A stretch of DNA of 64,000 bases from Phycisphaerales bacterium (GTDB lineage: Bacteria > Planctomycetota > Phycisphaerae > Phycisphaerales > UBA1924). The notes below the pieces were generated by a model. It did no database searches. It was not told where the DNA came from and saw only the letters and a list, made by a program, of their open reading frames with translations. The stretch covers positions 1-64,000 of the forward strand of contig JAGQON010000012.1 in NCBI GenBank assembly GCA_020427395.1, read 5' to 3'. The position numbers were made by a program, and so were the translations under genes. This document shows positions 1 through 9,329 of the stretch, piece by piece (positions within the stretch are counted from its first letter, which is position 1; every line of letters starts with the position of its first letter).

Positions 1-1056
1 AACGCCGTGTGGGGCTGGAACGCGATGCTCGCCGCGGTGTGCGGCGACACCTGCGTCTGGAAGCCCTCGCTCATGGCCCCGCTCACCTGCATCGCCACCA
101 ACGACATCGCCCAGCGCGTCGCCTCCGAGATGGGCTACGAGAACATCTTCCAATATGTCATCGGCACCGACGACATCGTCGGCGAATCGATGATCAACGA
201 CCGCCGCTACCCGCTGATCTCCGCAACTGGGTCATGCCGCATGGGGCGCCATGTGGGCGCGACCGTCGCCAAGCGCCTTGGCAAGTGCCTGCTTGAGCTT
301 GGCGGCAACAACGCCGTCATCATCACCGAGGACGCCAACCTCGACCTCGCCCTCAAGTCCACCGTGTTCGGCTCGGTCGGCACCGCCGGGCAGCGCTGCA
401 CGACCTCGCGCCGTCTGATCATCCACGAGTCCATCGCCGACGACTTCTGCAGCAAGCTCGTCAAGGCCTACGAGACCGTCAAGATCGGCGATCCGCTCGC
501 CGACGGCGTCCTGATGGGCCCGCTCATCAACGAGCAGTCCGTCCAGGCCTACGAGCACGCCGTCAAGGCCGCCCAGGAGCAGGGTGGCACCATCCTCACC
601 GGCGGCACCCGCATCACCGACATGCCGGGCGAACTGGCGGGCGGGCACTTCGTCAAGCCCACCATCATCCGCGTCCCCGCGTCCAACGAGCTGCCCATCG
701 CGCACGAAGAGACCTTCGCGCCCATTCTCTATGTCTTCACCTTCAAGACGCTCGAAGAGGCCATCGAGATGCAGAACTCGGTCGACCAGGGCCTGAGCTC
801 CGCGATCTTCACCGGCTCATCCAACAGCGCCCAGCGATTCCTCGACCCCAGCGGGGCCGGCAGCGACTGCGGCCTCGCCTATGTCAACCTCGGCACATCG
901 GGCGCCGAGATCGGCGGGGCGTTCGGCGGCGAGAAAGACACCGGCGGCGGGCGCGAATCGGGTTCCGACGCCTGGAAGGCCTATATGCGCCGCCAGACTT
1001 GTACCATCGGTTTCGGGGATACACTTGCACTGGCCCAGGGGATCAAGTTTGAGTGA
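1..1056 (+). CDS. amaB: ALDH7-family aldehyde dehydrogenase (L-piperidine-6-carboxylate / alpha-aminoadipic semialdehyde dehydrogenase), 5' end outside the window
   Basis: The NAD-dependent enzyme would oxidise alpha-aminoadipic semialdehyde (in equilibrium with piperidine-6-carboxylate) in lysine catabolism. The reading frame is open from base 1, so the N-terminal 140 or so residues lie outside the window. Visible ALDH marks are the general-base Glu in LELGGNN (codon 295-297) and the nucleophile Cys in GQRCT (codon 397-399). The ending, with GGEKDTGGGRESGSD followed by QTCTI and LAQGIKF, is characteristic of the ALDH7/AmaB branch from memory of the family. One oddity is that the usual FTGS NAD-loop motif reads ATGS near codon 228. 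The stop overlaps the start of rpiA by 8 bases, so the two are probably cotranscribed. Confidence 0.9.
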   Translation, partial: NAVWGWNAMLAAVCGDTCVWKPSLMAPLTCIATNDIAQRVASEMGYENIFQYVIGTDDIVGESMINDRRYPLISATGSCRMGRHVGATVAKRLGKCLLELGGNNAVIITEDANLDLALKSTVFGSVGTAGQRCTTSRRLIIHESIADDFCSKLVKAYETVKIGDPLADGVLMGPLINEQSVQAYEHAVKAAQEQGGTILTGGTRITDMPGELAGGHFVKPTIIRVPASNELPIAHEETFAPILYVFTFKTLEEAIEMQNSVDQGLSSAIFTGSSNSAQRFLDPSGAGSDCGLAYVNLGTSGAEIGGAFGGEKDTGGGRESGSDAWKAYMRRQTCTIGFGDTLALAQGIKFE

Positions 1057-1750
1057 ATCAAGACTCCAATCAGACGCCCTCGCACAAGCCGCCGTCGAGA
1101 TGGTCCAGTCCGGCATGAAGGTCGGGCTCGGGGCAGGACGCACCGCCGCCCGGGGCATCGAGGCCCTCGCCGAGCGCGTCCGCGATGAGCACCTCGACAT
1201 CGAGTGCGTCGCCGCCTCCGAGCAGGCCGAGGACCTCGCCCGCTCGCTCGGGCTCAAGATCACCGACTTCGCGCTCCTCGAAGAGCTCGACATCCTCATC
1301 GACGGCGCTGACGCCGTCGACCGCCACATGCAGGTCATGAAGGGCTCTCGCGGCGCGATGACCCGCGAGCGGATCATCTGCTGGGCCTCCAACCGCACCG
1401 TGTTCATGGTCACCCACGACAAGGTCGCCGACACCCAGATCGGCGCGGGCACGCCCCTGCCCATCGCCGTCATGGCCTTCGGGCTCGTCTCCACCCGCAA
1501 CGCCCTGCGCCACATCGGCATCAACGGCGTCATCCGCCAGGACATGGACGGCCGCCTCTTCATCACCGACAACGGCAACCTCGTCCTCGACGCGAGTCTG
1601 CGAGGCGACGAAAACCTCGCCCAGCTCGCCACCGAGCTCAACGACATCCCCGGCGTCATCGACCACGGGCTCTTCATCGACGAGGCCGACATCATCCTCA
1701 TCGAAAAAGAAGACGGTACCATCGAACGCCTCGAACGCGCCGGGCTCTAA
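1049..1750 (+). CDS. rpiA: Ribose-5-phosphate isomerase A
   Basis: It interconverts ribose 5-phosphate and ribulose 5-phosphate in the cytoplasmic non-oxidative pentose phosphate pathway. The 233-residue length is normal for RpiA. A TTG start at 1049 is chosen because it puts the protein at the usual RpiA N-terminus, about 16 residues before GLGAGRTA, and a GGGGA ribosome site lies about 8 bases upstream. Family motifs seen are the phosphate loop GLGAGRTA (usually GLGTGST), DGADAVD (usually DGADEVD) and KGSRGAMTRE, which keeps the catalytic Lys and Glu. The substitutions suggest a divergent but probably active enzyme. It starts inside the end of the aldehyde dehydrogenase gene, so it is translationally coupled to it. 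Confidence 0.9.
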   Translation: MSESRLQSDALAQAAVEMVQSGMKVGLGAGRTAARGIEALAERVRDEHLDIECVAASEQAEDLARSLGLKITDFALLEELDILIDGADAVDRHMQVMKGSRGAMTRERIICWASNRTVFMVTHDKVADTQIGAGTPLPIAVMAFGLVSTRNALRHIGINGVIRQDMDGRLFITDNGNLVLDASLRGDENLAQLATELNDIPGVIDHGLFIDEADIILIEKEDGTIERLERAGL

Positions 1751-1876
1751 GTCAAACACCACATTCAAGGGTGGCCCGATGGAGGCGAAGTCTCCTTCGG
1801 GATTGTACAACACATCCGTTGGTTCCGAATCGATGCAGATGGAACAGAATCCCATTCAAGTTCGTAGAATCACCTG

Positions 1877-2533
1877 ATGGGGTATTCTGCTACACGGTTC
1901 AAAGGCTGTTTAATTCAACTCATTGCTGTCGGCGCGGTGTTCATTGCCCTGTTCATCTGGGCGCGAGCAATCTACTTTCCATGGTGGCTCCGCTGGCCAC
2001 AAGGTCAGCATGTCGATCCTCAGGAAAGGGAGCCGAGCTGGTTTGTATACGCAACACGGCTCAAGGATCCAACGCAGTCATTCGTAAACGCAGATGGTGA
2101 TCTCGTTCAACTACCGAACCGAATCATTCTCGTATCAAGTTCCGAGCGGGAGGATACAAGTCCGGTGGGTGATGTTCGCTTAGGTGATGGTGTGATTAGC
2201 ATCCCCTTTGAAGCACTCACCTACGACCTCACCGGTATCGATCTCAAGCAGTTCGAAACTGAGTTTAATCATGCATACGCAACCGATAGCCCTGAATACG
2301 ACAAAGCGGTCATCTACATTGATCGACTCAAGGATCACAGCGGACTGCCAACATATGTCATGGCCCACCTCAAGCGACGCACCGCTGTACGCTGTGTTTG
2401 GAGCGTTGATCAAGATGGGAAAGCGATACCACTCACAATCGCCTTCACGCATGATCGAGCCGGTTATCGATATAGAGAATCTATCACCCGCGAGGAAGCA
2501 CTCTACAAAGGCCTTCTCCTCCCAGTGGACTAG
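1877..2533 (+). CDS. Hypothetical protein with one N-terminal membrane segment
   Basis: This gene encodes 218 residues with no family I recognise. Residues about 12-35 (LIQLIAVGAVFIALFIW region) form a single hydrophobic helix, so the rest is probably outside or peripheral to the membrane. The remainder is mixed and soluble-looking with no cysteine pairs or repeats. The start at 1877 has no convincing ribosome site, and an internal start cannot be excluded. Base composition is less GC-rich than the flanking housekeeping genes and no opposite-strand shadow dominates, which supports a real but accessory gene. It follows rpiA after 126 bases on the same strand. Confidence 0.6.
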   Translation: MGYSATRFKGCLIQLIAVGAVFIALFIWARAIYFPWWLRWPQGQHVDPQEREPSWFVYATRLKDPTQSFVNADGDLVQLPNRIILVSSSEREDTSPVGDVRLGDGVISIPFEALTYDLTGIDLKQFETEFNHAYATDSPEYDKAVIYIDRLKDHSGLPTYVMAHLKRRTAVRCVWSVDQDGKAIPLTIAFTHDRAGYRYRESITREEALYKGLLLPVD

Positions 2534-2600
2534 CAGATAACAGCGGATTATCCCGAGCTACCCCGATTCCCTTCGCGATTACACTTACATTCGCTCTACC

Positions 2601-2708
2601 CGATGGAGACACTATCTCCATCGGGCCACCCATTACGAAAGCACTTCGGCCCCAGTATTCACCCCCTCTTCTCTGCGTCCTCAGCGACCTTTGCCACCTC
2701 TGCGTACC
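2601..2708 (+). repeat. Composite intergenic repeat, copy 1 (inverted-repeat head plus CTCTGCG 9-mer tail)
   Basis: A short inverted repeat (GATGGAGAC ... TCTCCATCGGGCC) is followed by a tract built from CTCTGCG-like 9-base units ending in CTCTGCGTACC. The same two-part element recurs at 3791-3894, and shorter versions lie at 27,217-27,315, 27,875-27,950 and 28,039-28,075. It fills the gene-free stretch from 2534 to 2848; I see nothing else there. Confidence 0.75.
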
Positions 2709-2848
2709 AAAATCGCACACCAAACCCTTCCCCTACACCCCAAAACCTGCCATACTGGACCAGTCCAAGATCATCGGCCACTCCACGCCGTGCGTCACTT
2801 GGACCAGAGCGAGGAGCGGCCGACGGTCGAAGCCGAAAGGAATCGATC

Positions 2849-3295
2849 ATGCACACCGTCTCGCAACTCCTCGAAGCAAAGCCCTTCAAGATCGTCTACA
2901 CCGTGGGGCAGGGTCGCTCCGTCCTTGAGGCCGCGGAACTCATGAACCAGCACCGCATCGGCGCGCTCGTCGTCACGGACACCCTCGGGCATGTCTCGGG
3001 CATCATCACCGAGCGCGACATCCTCACCCGCGTCGTCACCCAGCGCCTCGACCCCGAAGAGACCCTCGTGCACGATGTCATGACCCGCGACCTCATCACC
3101 TGCGCCCCGGGCACGCCCATCGAGCACGCCCGAGAGATCATGACCAAGCGGGCCATCCGCCACATCCCCATCACCAACCCCGGCGACAGCACCACCCTGC
3201 ACGGCATCATCTCCATCGGCGACCTCAACGCCGCCACCACCGAAGACCTCACCATCGAGGTCCTCTCCCTGCGCGAATACATCAGTCAGGGCTAA
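2849..3295 (+). CDS. CBS-domain-pair protein
   Basis: The protein has 148 residues and consists almost entirely of two CBS motifs (a Bateman module), about residues 10-66 and 76-135. These modules bind adenosine nucleotides or act as energy or ionic sensors. Motifs seen are GALVVTD with GIITERDIL in the first repeat, and the second repeat ends GIISIGDLN. The start at 2849 is preceded by AAAGGA at a good distance, which rules out longer upstream extensions that would run through the repeat element. There is no fused enzymatic domain, so it resembles the stand-alone IMPDH-like CBS proteins common in bacteria. A convergent gene overlaps its 3' end by 4 bases. The partner protein is unknown. Confidence 0.88.
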   Translation: MHTVSQLLEAKPFKIVYTVGQGRSVLEAAELMNQHRIGALVVTDTLGHVSGIITERDILTRVVTQRLDPEETLVHDVMTRDLITCAPGTPIEHAREIMTKRAIRHIPITNPGDSTTLHGIISIGDLNAATTEDLTIEVLSLREYISQG

Positions 3296-3714
3296 GCCGA
3301 GATATCAAGCTTCATGAGTTCTGGGTGTTCGACCGGAATACTACCACCACTCCCATGGCGGTCGAAGGTCCAATGGAGTTCAGATCGAGTTGATAGTTGC
3401 ATTAGTTCTCTATCCCTCACGGATATGGGATAGAGCCAAGTTCCTGCCATGACCCGGAGTAACGGCGATCGAGAGTCCTCTACCCAGCCAGTTGGGTGTA
3501 GCTGCATACCTCGAAACTGCAGTTCACGAATGATTCGCATGCCGTCAGTGGATTGAAATGTGCGCATCTTCGTTCGGCCATTTGAAGACGATCTAAATCC
3601 TTCGGCGCACGGCATCAAGGCACCAGCGATAAGCACAAACTCAGCTCCATTGTCGAGGATCGATTGACTCGCTAAATACCAGTTCTTTTCCCACTCTACA
3701 AGGTACAGATTCAT
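3292..3714 (-). CDS. Hypothetical protein
   Basis: The 140-residue soluble-looking protein is unrecognised. It is rich in Trp, Arg and Glu with no signal peptide or membrane helix, and contains a single short Cys-bearing segment (ALMPCAEGF). An AGGA ribosome site precedes the ATG by about 7 bases. Composition is markedly less GC-rich than the CBS and YyaL genes on either side, consistent with an acquired gene. Its stop overlaps the end of the CBS gene by 4 bases on the opposite strand. Real-gene status rests on composition, the ribosome site and compact packing, not on homology. Confidence 0.55.
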   Translation of the reverse strand: MNLYLVEWEKNWYLASQSILDNGAEFVLIAGALMPCAEGFRSSSNGRTKMRTFQSTDGMRIIRELQFRGMQLHPTGWVEDSRSPLLRVMAGTWLYPISVRDRELMQLSTRSELHWTFDRHGSGGSIPVEHPELMKLDISA

Positions 3715-3741
3715 ATTTGGATCCTAGACGGGTGACCCCAT

Positions 3742-3759
3742 AGAACCGTCTTCGGTTCT
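3742..3759. repeat. Short perfect hairpin beside the hypothetical gene
   Basis: AGAACCG and CGGTTCT pair around a four-base loop. The position, just upstream of the minus-strand gene at 3292-3714, is wrong for its terminator. It is probably part of the repeat-rich spacer. Confidence 0.4.
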
Positions 3760-3790
3760 TACGGGACAAACACGATGGGTCTTGCTTCCC

Positions 3791-3894
3791 GAAGGAGGCT
3801 GCGTCTCCACCGGGCCAAACGGAAACACTTCGTGATCTTCGCGTTCAAGACCTCTTCTCTGCGCCCTCCGCGATCTTTGCCCCCTCTGCGTACC
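3791..3894 (+). repeat. Composite intergenic repeat, copy 2
   Basis: This copy has the same organisation as 2601-2708: GGAGGC ... GTCTCC followed by CGGGCC, an ACACTTCG block, then CTCTGCG-type 9-mers ending CTCTGCGTACC. It stops 8 bases before the next start codon, so it supplies the whole 5' region of the downstream gene. Confidence 0.75.
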
Positions 3895-3901
3895 ATCCCC
3901 A

Positions 3902-6247
3902 ATGCCGGACGCCACCCACTCAAACCGCCTCATCGACGAGACCTCCCCCTACCTCCTCCAGCACGCCCACAACCCCGTCGACTGGTTCCCCTGGTCCGAC
4001 GAGGCCTTCGAACTCGCCCGCGAGCGCGGCGTCCCGGTCTTCCTCTCCATCGGCTACTCCACCTGCTACTGGTGCCATGTCATGGAGCGCGAGTCGTTCG
4101 AGTCGCCCGACATCGCCCGCATCATGAACGAGCGGTTCGTGTGCATCAAGGTCGACCGCGAGGAACGCCCCGACCTCGATGAGATCTACATGGCCGCCAC
4201 CACCACCTTCACCGGCTCAGGCGGCTGGCCCATGTCCGTTTTCCTCACCCCGGACACCCGCAAGCCCTTTTACGCAGGCACCTACTTCCCGCCCGAGCCC
4301 ATGCACAACCGCCCGTCCTTCCCCGACCTGCTGCGCGGCATCAGCCAGGCATGGAAGGAACGCAACAACGAGGTCATCGAGCAGGCCGACAAGCTCGCCG
4401 ACGCCGTCATCGAGCAGGTCAGCGCCAACGCCGAGCCCGTCCCCGTCGGCGAACCCCACCTCACCAACGCCCTCGCGTCGCTGCTTCAGCGCCTCGACCA
4501 GACCAACGGCGGCTTCTCCCACGCACCCAAGTTCCCCCAGCCCGTCTTCCTCGATTTCCTCCTCGACATGCGACCCGTCGCCGACACATCGACCCGCAGC
4601 GCCATCGACCTCGCACTCCGCAAAACCCTCGACGCCATGGCCACCGGTGGCATCCACGACCAGATCGCCGGCGGCTTCCACCGCTACAGCGTCGACGAGT
4701 TCTGGACCGTCCCGCACTTCGAGAAGATGCTCTACGACAACGCCCAGCTCGCCCGCACCTACACCCGCGCCAGCGTCATCCTCCAGGACCCGTACTACGC
4801 CCGTGTCGCCCGCCAGACCCTCGACTACTGCCTGCGTGAGATGACCGACGCCGCCAACCCCGGCGCCCAGGGATTCTTCACCGCCCAGGACGCCGAGGTC
4901 GACGGCAAGGAAGGCCTCAACTACCTCTGGCAACGCGACGAGTTCGAGGCCGCGCTCAGCGATCATCCCGATCTGCTGCCACTCGCCATCGATCTCTACG
5001 GCCTCGACGCCTCCCCCAACTTCCAGGACCCGCACCACCCCAGCGAGCCCCGGCGCTTCGTCCTCCGACTTGATTCGCGCTTCGAGACCTTCGCCCAGAA
5101 GCACAACCTCGACGCCAAGACTTTCTTCACGCACCTGAGCACCATCAACGCCGCGCTGCTCAAAGTCCGCAGCACCCGCAAGCAGCCCCGCCTCGACGAC
5201 AAGGTGCTGGTGAGCTGGAACGCCATGCTCATCCCCGCCCTGGTGGAAGCCGGGCGTCTCTTCGATCGCCCCGACTACATCACCGCCGCCAGCAGTGCCA
5301 CGAGGTTCATCCTCGACACCATGCGTGATGACTCCGGCACCCGCCTGCGCACGCACCGCAACGCCGCCAGCGCCATCCCCACACTCCTCGAAGACCACGC
5401 CCACCTGCTCCACGCGCTGCTCACCCTCAACGCCTGCCCCTCAACCAGTGCAGATTTCCCTCTTGACGACATCATCGCCCTGGCCGACGAAACACACACC
5501 CTCTTCGCCGATGAATCCGGCACCTACTTCGACACCCGCGAGGACGCATCGGACCTCTTCGTCCGCACCCGTTCACTCCACGACGGCGCCACGCCCGGCT
5601 CGTGCGGCGTGATGCTCCACGCCCTCATCGAGCTCGCCCATCGCACCAGCGAACCCCGCTTCGCCCAGCGCGCCGCCAAGCTCATGCAGTCGATCTCGGC
5701 CACCCTCGCCCAGCACCCGCTGGGCACCATCAACTCCACCAGCGCCCTGCTCACCATGCTCGCCCGCCGCGACCGCTACCACGAGCTCATCGACTTTGCC
5801 ACCAACGACGGCTCGGACTCGCTGGAGCGCACCAAGTCGCCCGTGGGCGTCCTTGTTTCTACCGAAGAGCTCACCGTGTCCGAAGACACACCCGCGAGCT
5901 TCAAGGTTCGCCTGCAGATCGAGAAGGGCTACCACATCGCCGCCGCCGACGCGGGCGACTCCGACGCCGCCAAATCCCTGTACCCCATGCGTGTCGGGCT
6001 CATCTCCGGGCAGGGCATCGCCGTCTACGCCGACTACCCCGCTGGCGAGCCCATGGGCGTGGAAGCGGTGGGGCAGTTCAACGCCCACACCGGCACCGTC
6101 GAGTTCGACATCGCCATCGAAAAAGCCCCGGGGATCGGGGCTTCGGAGGGTGATCCGGTGCTGGGCATCTCGTTCCAGCCGTGCAGCGATCAGCAGTGCA
6201 TGCAGCCGCAGACGGTAAGGCTCGATGTCGCGATCACGATCGAGTGA
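3902..6247 (+). CDS. YyaL/DUF255-type thioredoxin-fold protein (Spata20 family) with a DsbD-alpha-like C-terminus
   Basis: The protein has 781 residues. Residues 1-165 are a Thioredox_DsbH (DUF255) domain with the family opening [18 protein letters not shown], a redox-type CYWC pair near residues 52-55 and [11 protein letters not shown]. Residues about 180-600 match the alpha/alpha-barrel, N-acylglucosamine-epimerase-like part of the family ([25 protein letters not shown]). The last 110 or so residues look like the DsbD N-terminal (alpha) domain, with a late CSDQQC pair near residue 761. The YyaL family is usually about 680 residues, so this tail would be a fusion. No signal peptide is seen. 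Biochemical function of the family is unsettled. The start matches the family N-terminus although no ribosome site is visible. Confidence 0.88.
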   Translation: MPDATHSNRLIDETSPYLLQHAHNPVDWFPWSDEAFELARERGVPVFLSIGYSTCYWCHVMERESFESPDIARIMNERFVCIKVDREERPDLDEIYMAATTTFTGSGGWPMSVFLTPDTRKPFYAGTYFPPEPMHNRPSFPDLLRGISQAWKERNNEVIEQADKLADAVIEQVSANAEPVPVGEPHLTNALASLLQRLDQTNGGFSHAPKFPQPVFLDFLLDMRPVADTSTRSAIDLALRKTLDAMATGGIHDQIAGGFHRYSVDEFWTVPHFEKMLYDNAQLARTYTRASVILQDPYYARVARQTLDYCLREMTDAANPGAQGFFTAQDAEVDGKEGLNYLWQRDEFEAALSDHPDLLPLAIDLYGLDASPNFQDPHHPSEPRRFVLRLDSRFETFAQKHNLDAKTFFTHLSTINAALLKVRSTRKQPRLDDKVLVSWNAMLIPALVEAGRLFDRPDYITAASSATRFILDTMRDDSGTRLRTHRNAASAIPTLLEDHAHLLHALLTLNACPSTSADFPLDDIIALADETHTLFADESGTYFDTREDASDLFVRTRSLHDGATPGSCGVMLHALIELAHRTSEPRFAQRAAKLMQSISATLAQHPLGTINSTSALLTMLARRDRYHELIDFATNDGSDSLERTKSPVGVLVSTEELTVSEDTPASFKVRLQIEKGYHIAAADAGDSDAAKSLYPMRVGLISGQGIAVYADYPAGEPMGVEAVGQFNAHTGTVEFDIAIEKAPGIGASEGDPVLGISFQPCSDQQCMQPQTVRLDVAITIE

Positions 6248-7612
6248 TCAGTCGTTATTGGCGGGGATGCCATACGCGGTGGCGATCGCGAAGAACAGGA
6301 ACAGCGCCTGGATGGGGTGCTTGAAGCTGTCGATCAGTGCCGTCTTCTTGAGCTCGCCCGCGAAGGAGTCGGCGAACTTGCGGGCCTCACCCTTGGCGAC
6401 CTCCATCTCGTGCTCAAGGTCACGCTGGTAGTCAAGCTGCCCCGAATCGCCCAGCGCGGCCCACTTCAAATCGATCTCCGCGGCCAGGTCTGCGGGGAAA
6501 TCTTCGGGCCAGGAGAGCATCGTCAGCGGCAGCGCTTTGTCGGGCCAGTCGATCGTCTCGCCGCCCTCGATCATGGTCGTCGCCGCGGTCTCTGCCATCT
6601 CCGTCAGGGCCCAGGCGTCGTCGATGTCGTCCGCCGTGTACGCCTCTTCTTCTTCGTAGAACTCCTCACCGAACTCTTCGTTGTACTCCTCGGCCACATG
6701 CGTCTTCCACGCCTGCTGCTCGCCGCCCGTGAGCGATTCCCACTTCTCGATGACCATGTCCTGGAAGCCCTGCGGATAATCGTCGGGCCAGTACGCGGCG
6801 TCGATGAACGCCATGGGATCGCCCCAACCGATCTCGAACCCGTCGTTGATCAGCTCCCGCCCGGTGTCGTAGGCAAAGCGTGACTTGGACATTTCCATAT
6901 CGACCACGAAGAGCTCGGCGTACTCCTCGTTCTGCACGGCCTCGTTCATGTACTTGCGGTACATCATCTCGAGCGCGAGGTACTTGCCGCCCGCGATCGC
7001 CGCAACGGCCACAATCGCCGCGAGCACACCGGCGATTGCGCCGCCGCCGGTCGTCTCGGGCTCACCGCCGAAGCACGCGCCGACGCCGCAGAGCGCACCC
7101 ACACCGATCGCCGCGTATCCGATCTCGTACCCTGTTCCATACGCGATGAGCCCCCAGATAACCGCGCCGATTGCGCCGCCGACCGACGCACCGATGATCG
7201 GCAGGAACGGACGGAGCGCCATGCCGCCCGCGGCCGCACCCACCCCGACCGCCTTGCCGCCGACCGTTGGCTTGTTGGGATCTCGCGCTACCTTGGTATT
7301 GAACTGCCTGCCCGTCTCGCGGTTAAACCCGCAGTGCAGGCAGATCATCGCGTCGGCGTCCATCGGGTAGCCGCATGCCTGGCACGACTGCGAGCCGCCG
7401 ATCATGTCCTCCTCGCCGAGGTCCGACAGGATCGCGGCCATCGAGCCCGCATCTTCTGCGGGCACGCGGGGCTTGCTCGCCTGCGGCGCCACGCCCTTCT
7501 TCTTCTGCTCGACACAGGCCTGATGTGCGTACTGCCCCTGCGCGTTCTTGATCCGTGCCTGCCCTTCGCAGCTCTTGCCGCAGATGACGCACACCTTGTC
7601 CGATTGGCCCAT
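6248..7612 (-). CDS. Zinc-ribbon multi-pass membrane protein
   Basis: The protein has 454 residues. Two zinc-binding knots are visible: CVICGKSC with a later His and Cys (residues 8-35), and CQACG ... CLHCG (about 77-98). A glycine- and alanine-rich membrane region follows at about 135-225, then a long acidic segment rich in Tyr, Trp and Glu. A final hydrophobic helix near the C-terminus (ALFLFFAIATAYGI) suggests a tail anchor. The ATG at 7612 is preferred to one six codons upstream because GAGGA lies 8 bases before it. It is the last gene of the minus-strand run after floA (122-base gap) and abuts the YyaL gene end to end. No known family; a role beside the FloA/NfeD membrane system is only inferred from position. 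Confidence 0.7.
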   Translation of the reverse strand: MGQSDKVCVICGKSCEGQARIKNAQGQYAHQACVEQKKKGVAPQASKPRVPAEDAGSMAAILSDLGEEDMIGGSQSCQACGYPMDADAMICLHCGFNRETGRQFNTKVARDPNKPTVGGKAVGVGAAAGGMALRPFLPIIGASVGGAIGAVIWGLIAYGTGYEIGYAAIGVGALCGVGACFGGEPETTGGGAIAGVLAAIVAVAAIAGGKYLALEMMYRKYMNEAVQNEEYAELFVVDMEMSKSRFAYDTGRELINDGFEIGWGDPMAFIDAAYWPDDYPQGFQDMVIEKWESLTGGEQQAWKTHVAEEYNEEFGEEFYEEEEAYTADDIDDAWALTEMAETAATTMIEGGETIDWPDKALPLTMLSWPEDFPADLAAEIDLKWAALGDSGQLDYQRDLEHEMEVAKGEARKFADSFAGELKKTALIDSFKHPIQALFLFFAIATAYGIPANND

Positions 7613-7734
7613 TCCTGTGTTCCTCAGCAATAATGATCGAATGACCTGTGATGTGATAAGTAAAAACGCGTACCCAGAAGAGGCACGCGTTGAATGCTAA
7701 CCGATGTTGCCGCAAGGGACAAGCCCGATCTGGC

Positions 7735-8733
7735 TTACGCGTCCTTCTTATCGCCGGCGATCGAACCACGCATGTCGGTATCCGCGTTGATGTTCTTCAT
7801 GCGATAGTAATCCATAATACCCAGATTCCCGGATCGGAAGGCCTCGGCCATCGCCTTGGGCACCTCCGCCTCGGCAAGGACCACCAGCGCACGGTTCTTC
7901 TGCTCCTCGGCCCGGAACTCCTGCTCCTGTGCCACAGCCATCGCTCGGCGCTTCTCTGCCAGCGCCTGGGCCACCTTGGTGTCCGCCTGGGCCTGATCTT
8001 CCTGCAGCTTGGCGCCGATGTTGTCACCGACATCCACATCCGCAATATCGATCGACAGGATCTCGTACGCCGTGCCCGCGTCCAGACCGCGCCCGATCAC
8101 GGCCTTGGAGATCGCGTCCGGGTTCTCCAGCACCGTCTTGTGCGAGGCCGCCGAGCCGATGCTCGAGACGATGCCCTCACCCACGCGCGCCACGACTGTT
8201 TCCTCCGTCGCACCGCCGACCAGGCGGGACAGGTTCGTCCGCACCGTCACGCGTGCACGGGCCCGCAGCTGGATGCCGTCCTTGGCCACCGCGTCGATCG
8301 TTGTGCGACCCAGCTGGGGGTTGGGGCAGTCGATGACCTTGGGGTTCACCGAGGTGTTGACCGCGTCGAGGATGTCACGACCCGCCAGATCGATCGCGCG
8401 GGCCACGCCCCAGTCCAGCTCGATGTTCGCGTGCCATGCCGCGATCACCGCGCTGACCACATTGGTCACATTGCCGCCCGCGAGGTAGTGGCCCTCGAGG
8501 TCGTCGGTCGTGATGCTCTCGATCCCCGCCTTCACCAGCTTGATCTTGTTAATCACAATGACCTGCGGGTTCACCTTGCGGAAACGCATCCCGATGATTG
8601 CGAAGATGCTCACCTTCGCCTTCGAGAGGTACGCCTGAATCCAGAGGTTGAAGTAGGTGAACAGGATCGCGAGAATCGCGAGCACGAACACCAGAACCAC
8701 GATCCCGATCACGATATAGACGGCGTTGGGCAT
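7735..8733 (-). CDS. floA: Flotillin-like protein FloA
   Basis: FloA scaffolds functional membrane microdomains. The 332 residues contain one N-terminal membrane hairpin ([18 protein letters not shown]), an SPFH-like domain ([21 protein letters not shown] region at about 75-95, then the [14 protein letters not shown] stretch) and a C-terminal Ala/Glu-rich coiled segment ([12 protein letters not shown] and onward). Length and order match Bacillus FloA (YqfA). The start at 8733 is chosen over an earlier one because AAAGGACGAGG stands directly upstream and the protein then begins like known FloA. It lies 86 bases downstream of two nfeD genes, the classical nfeD-floA neighbourhood. Confidence 0.93.
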   Translation of the reverse strand: MPNAVYIVIGIVVLVFVLAILAILFTYFNLWIQAYLSKAKVSIFAIIGMRFRKVNPQVIVINKIKLVKAGIESITTDDLEGHYLAGGNVTNVVSAVIAAWHANIELDWGVARAIDLAGRDILDAVNTSVNPKVIDCPNPQLGRTTIDAVAKDGIQLRARARVTVRTNLSRLVGGATEETVVARVGEGIVSSIGSAASHKTVLENPDAISKAVIGRGLDAGTAYEILSIDIADVDVGDNIGAKLQEDQAQADTKVAQALAEKRRAMAVAQEQEFRAEEQKNRALVVLAEAEVPKAMAEAFRSGNLGIMDYYRMKNINADTDMRGSIAGDKKDA

Positions 8734-8819
8734 GCCTCGTCCTTTCAATGACCCCGACGCCGAAGCGCCGAGAAAATCCACACGCCCATTCTATACACAC
8801 CAGCGTGGACACGCCGGGA

Positions 8820-9329
8820 TCACGCCCGATCGTTGACCCGGCGAACCTCGATCGTCAGCCCGCTCACGCGGACTACACGAACAGCGCTCCCGCGATCCAC
8901 GACCCCGCCAGTCGCGATCGCGTCGTGACGCTTCCCATCGATCTCGATCACGCCCGAAGGACGCATGTCGGTCAGCGCCATGCCGACCTGGCCCTGCAGC
9001 CCCTCACGCGCCCGCCGCGCCGCGGTTTTCACCGCCTGGTCCTGCTCCGCGATCTCATCGCCCGAGGGCCCGAACATCGAGCGCCCCAAGGGCGTATTGG
9101 GCAGGATATTGAGCGCCCCCGCGAATGTTGCCGGCCCCAGCACAAGCGTGGTCAGAAGCCCGATCCAGCCCCACATCGTGTCATAGCGGAACAGGAACAC
9201 GATACCCGTGATCGCGCAGCCGACCGCCAGCACGCTCAGGATCCCCGCGGAGGGCACGAACACCTCGAGCACCAGCAGCAGCAAGCCCATCGCGATGAGC
9301 CCGATCCCGATCAGCAGCATCGTTTCCAT
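8820..9329 (-). CDS. Short NfeD-like membrane protein
   Basis: The 169 residues comprise three to four closely packed membrane helices (residues 5-90) followed by a C-terminal OB-fold-like NfeDC domain (GQVGMALTDMRPSG ... GSAVRVVRVSGLTIEV). This is the short form that pairs with flotillins and is thought to modulate their assembly. Its start codon overlaps the stop of the long nfeD gene (TAATG at 9329), so the two are translationally coupled. The C-terminal domain resembles that of its upstream neighbour, implying that one arose by domain duplication. Confidence 0.85.
   Translation of the reverse strand: METMLLIGIGLIAMGLLLLVLEVFVPSAGILSVLAVGCAITGIVFLFRYDTMWGWIGLLTTLVLGPATFAGALNILPNTPLGRSMFGPSGDEIAEQDQAVKTAARRAREGLQGQVGMALTDMRPSGVIEIDGKRHDAIATGGVVDRGSAVRVVRVSGLTIEVRRVNDRA

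Noticed and set aside
2601..3894. Pair of composite repeats considered as ends of an insertion sequence
   Set aside because: They are in direct orientation, carry no transposase between them and show no target duplication.
4217..5413. Long open frame on the minus strand across the YyaL-type gene
   Set aside because: Composition-driven shadow: Glu/Val/Gly-rich with no domain, while the plus frame carries family motifs.
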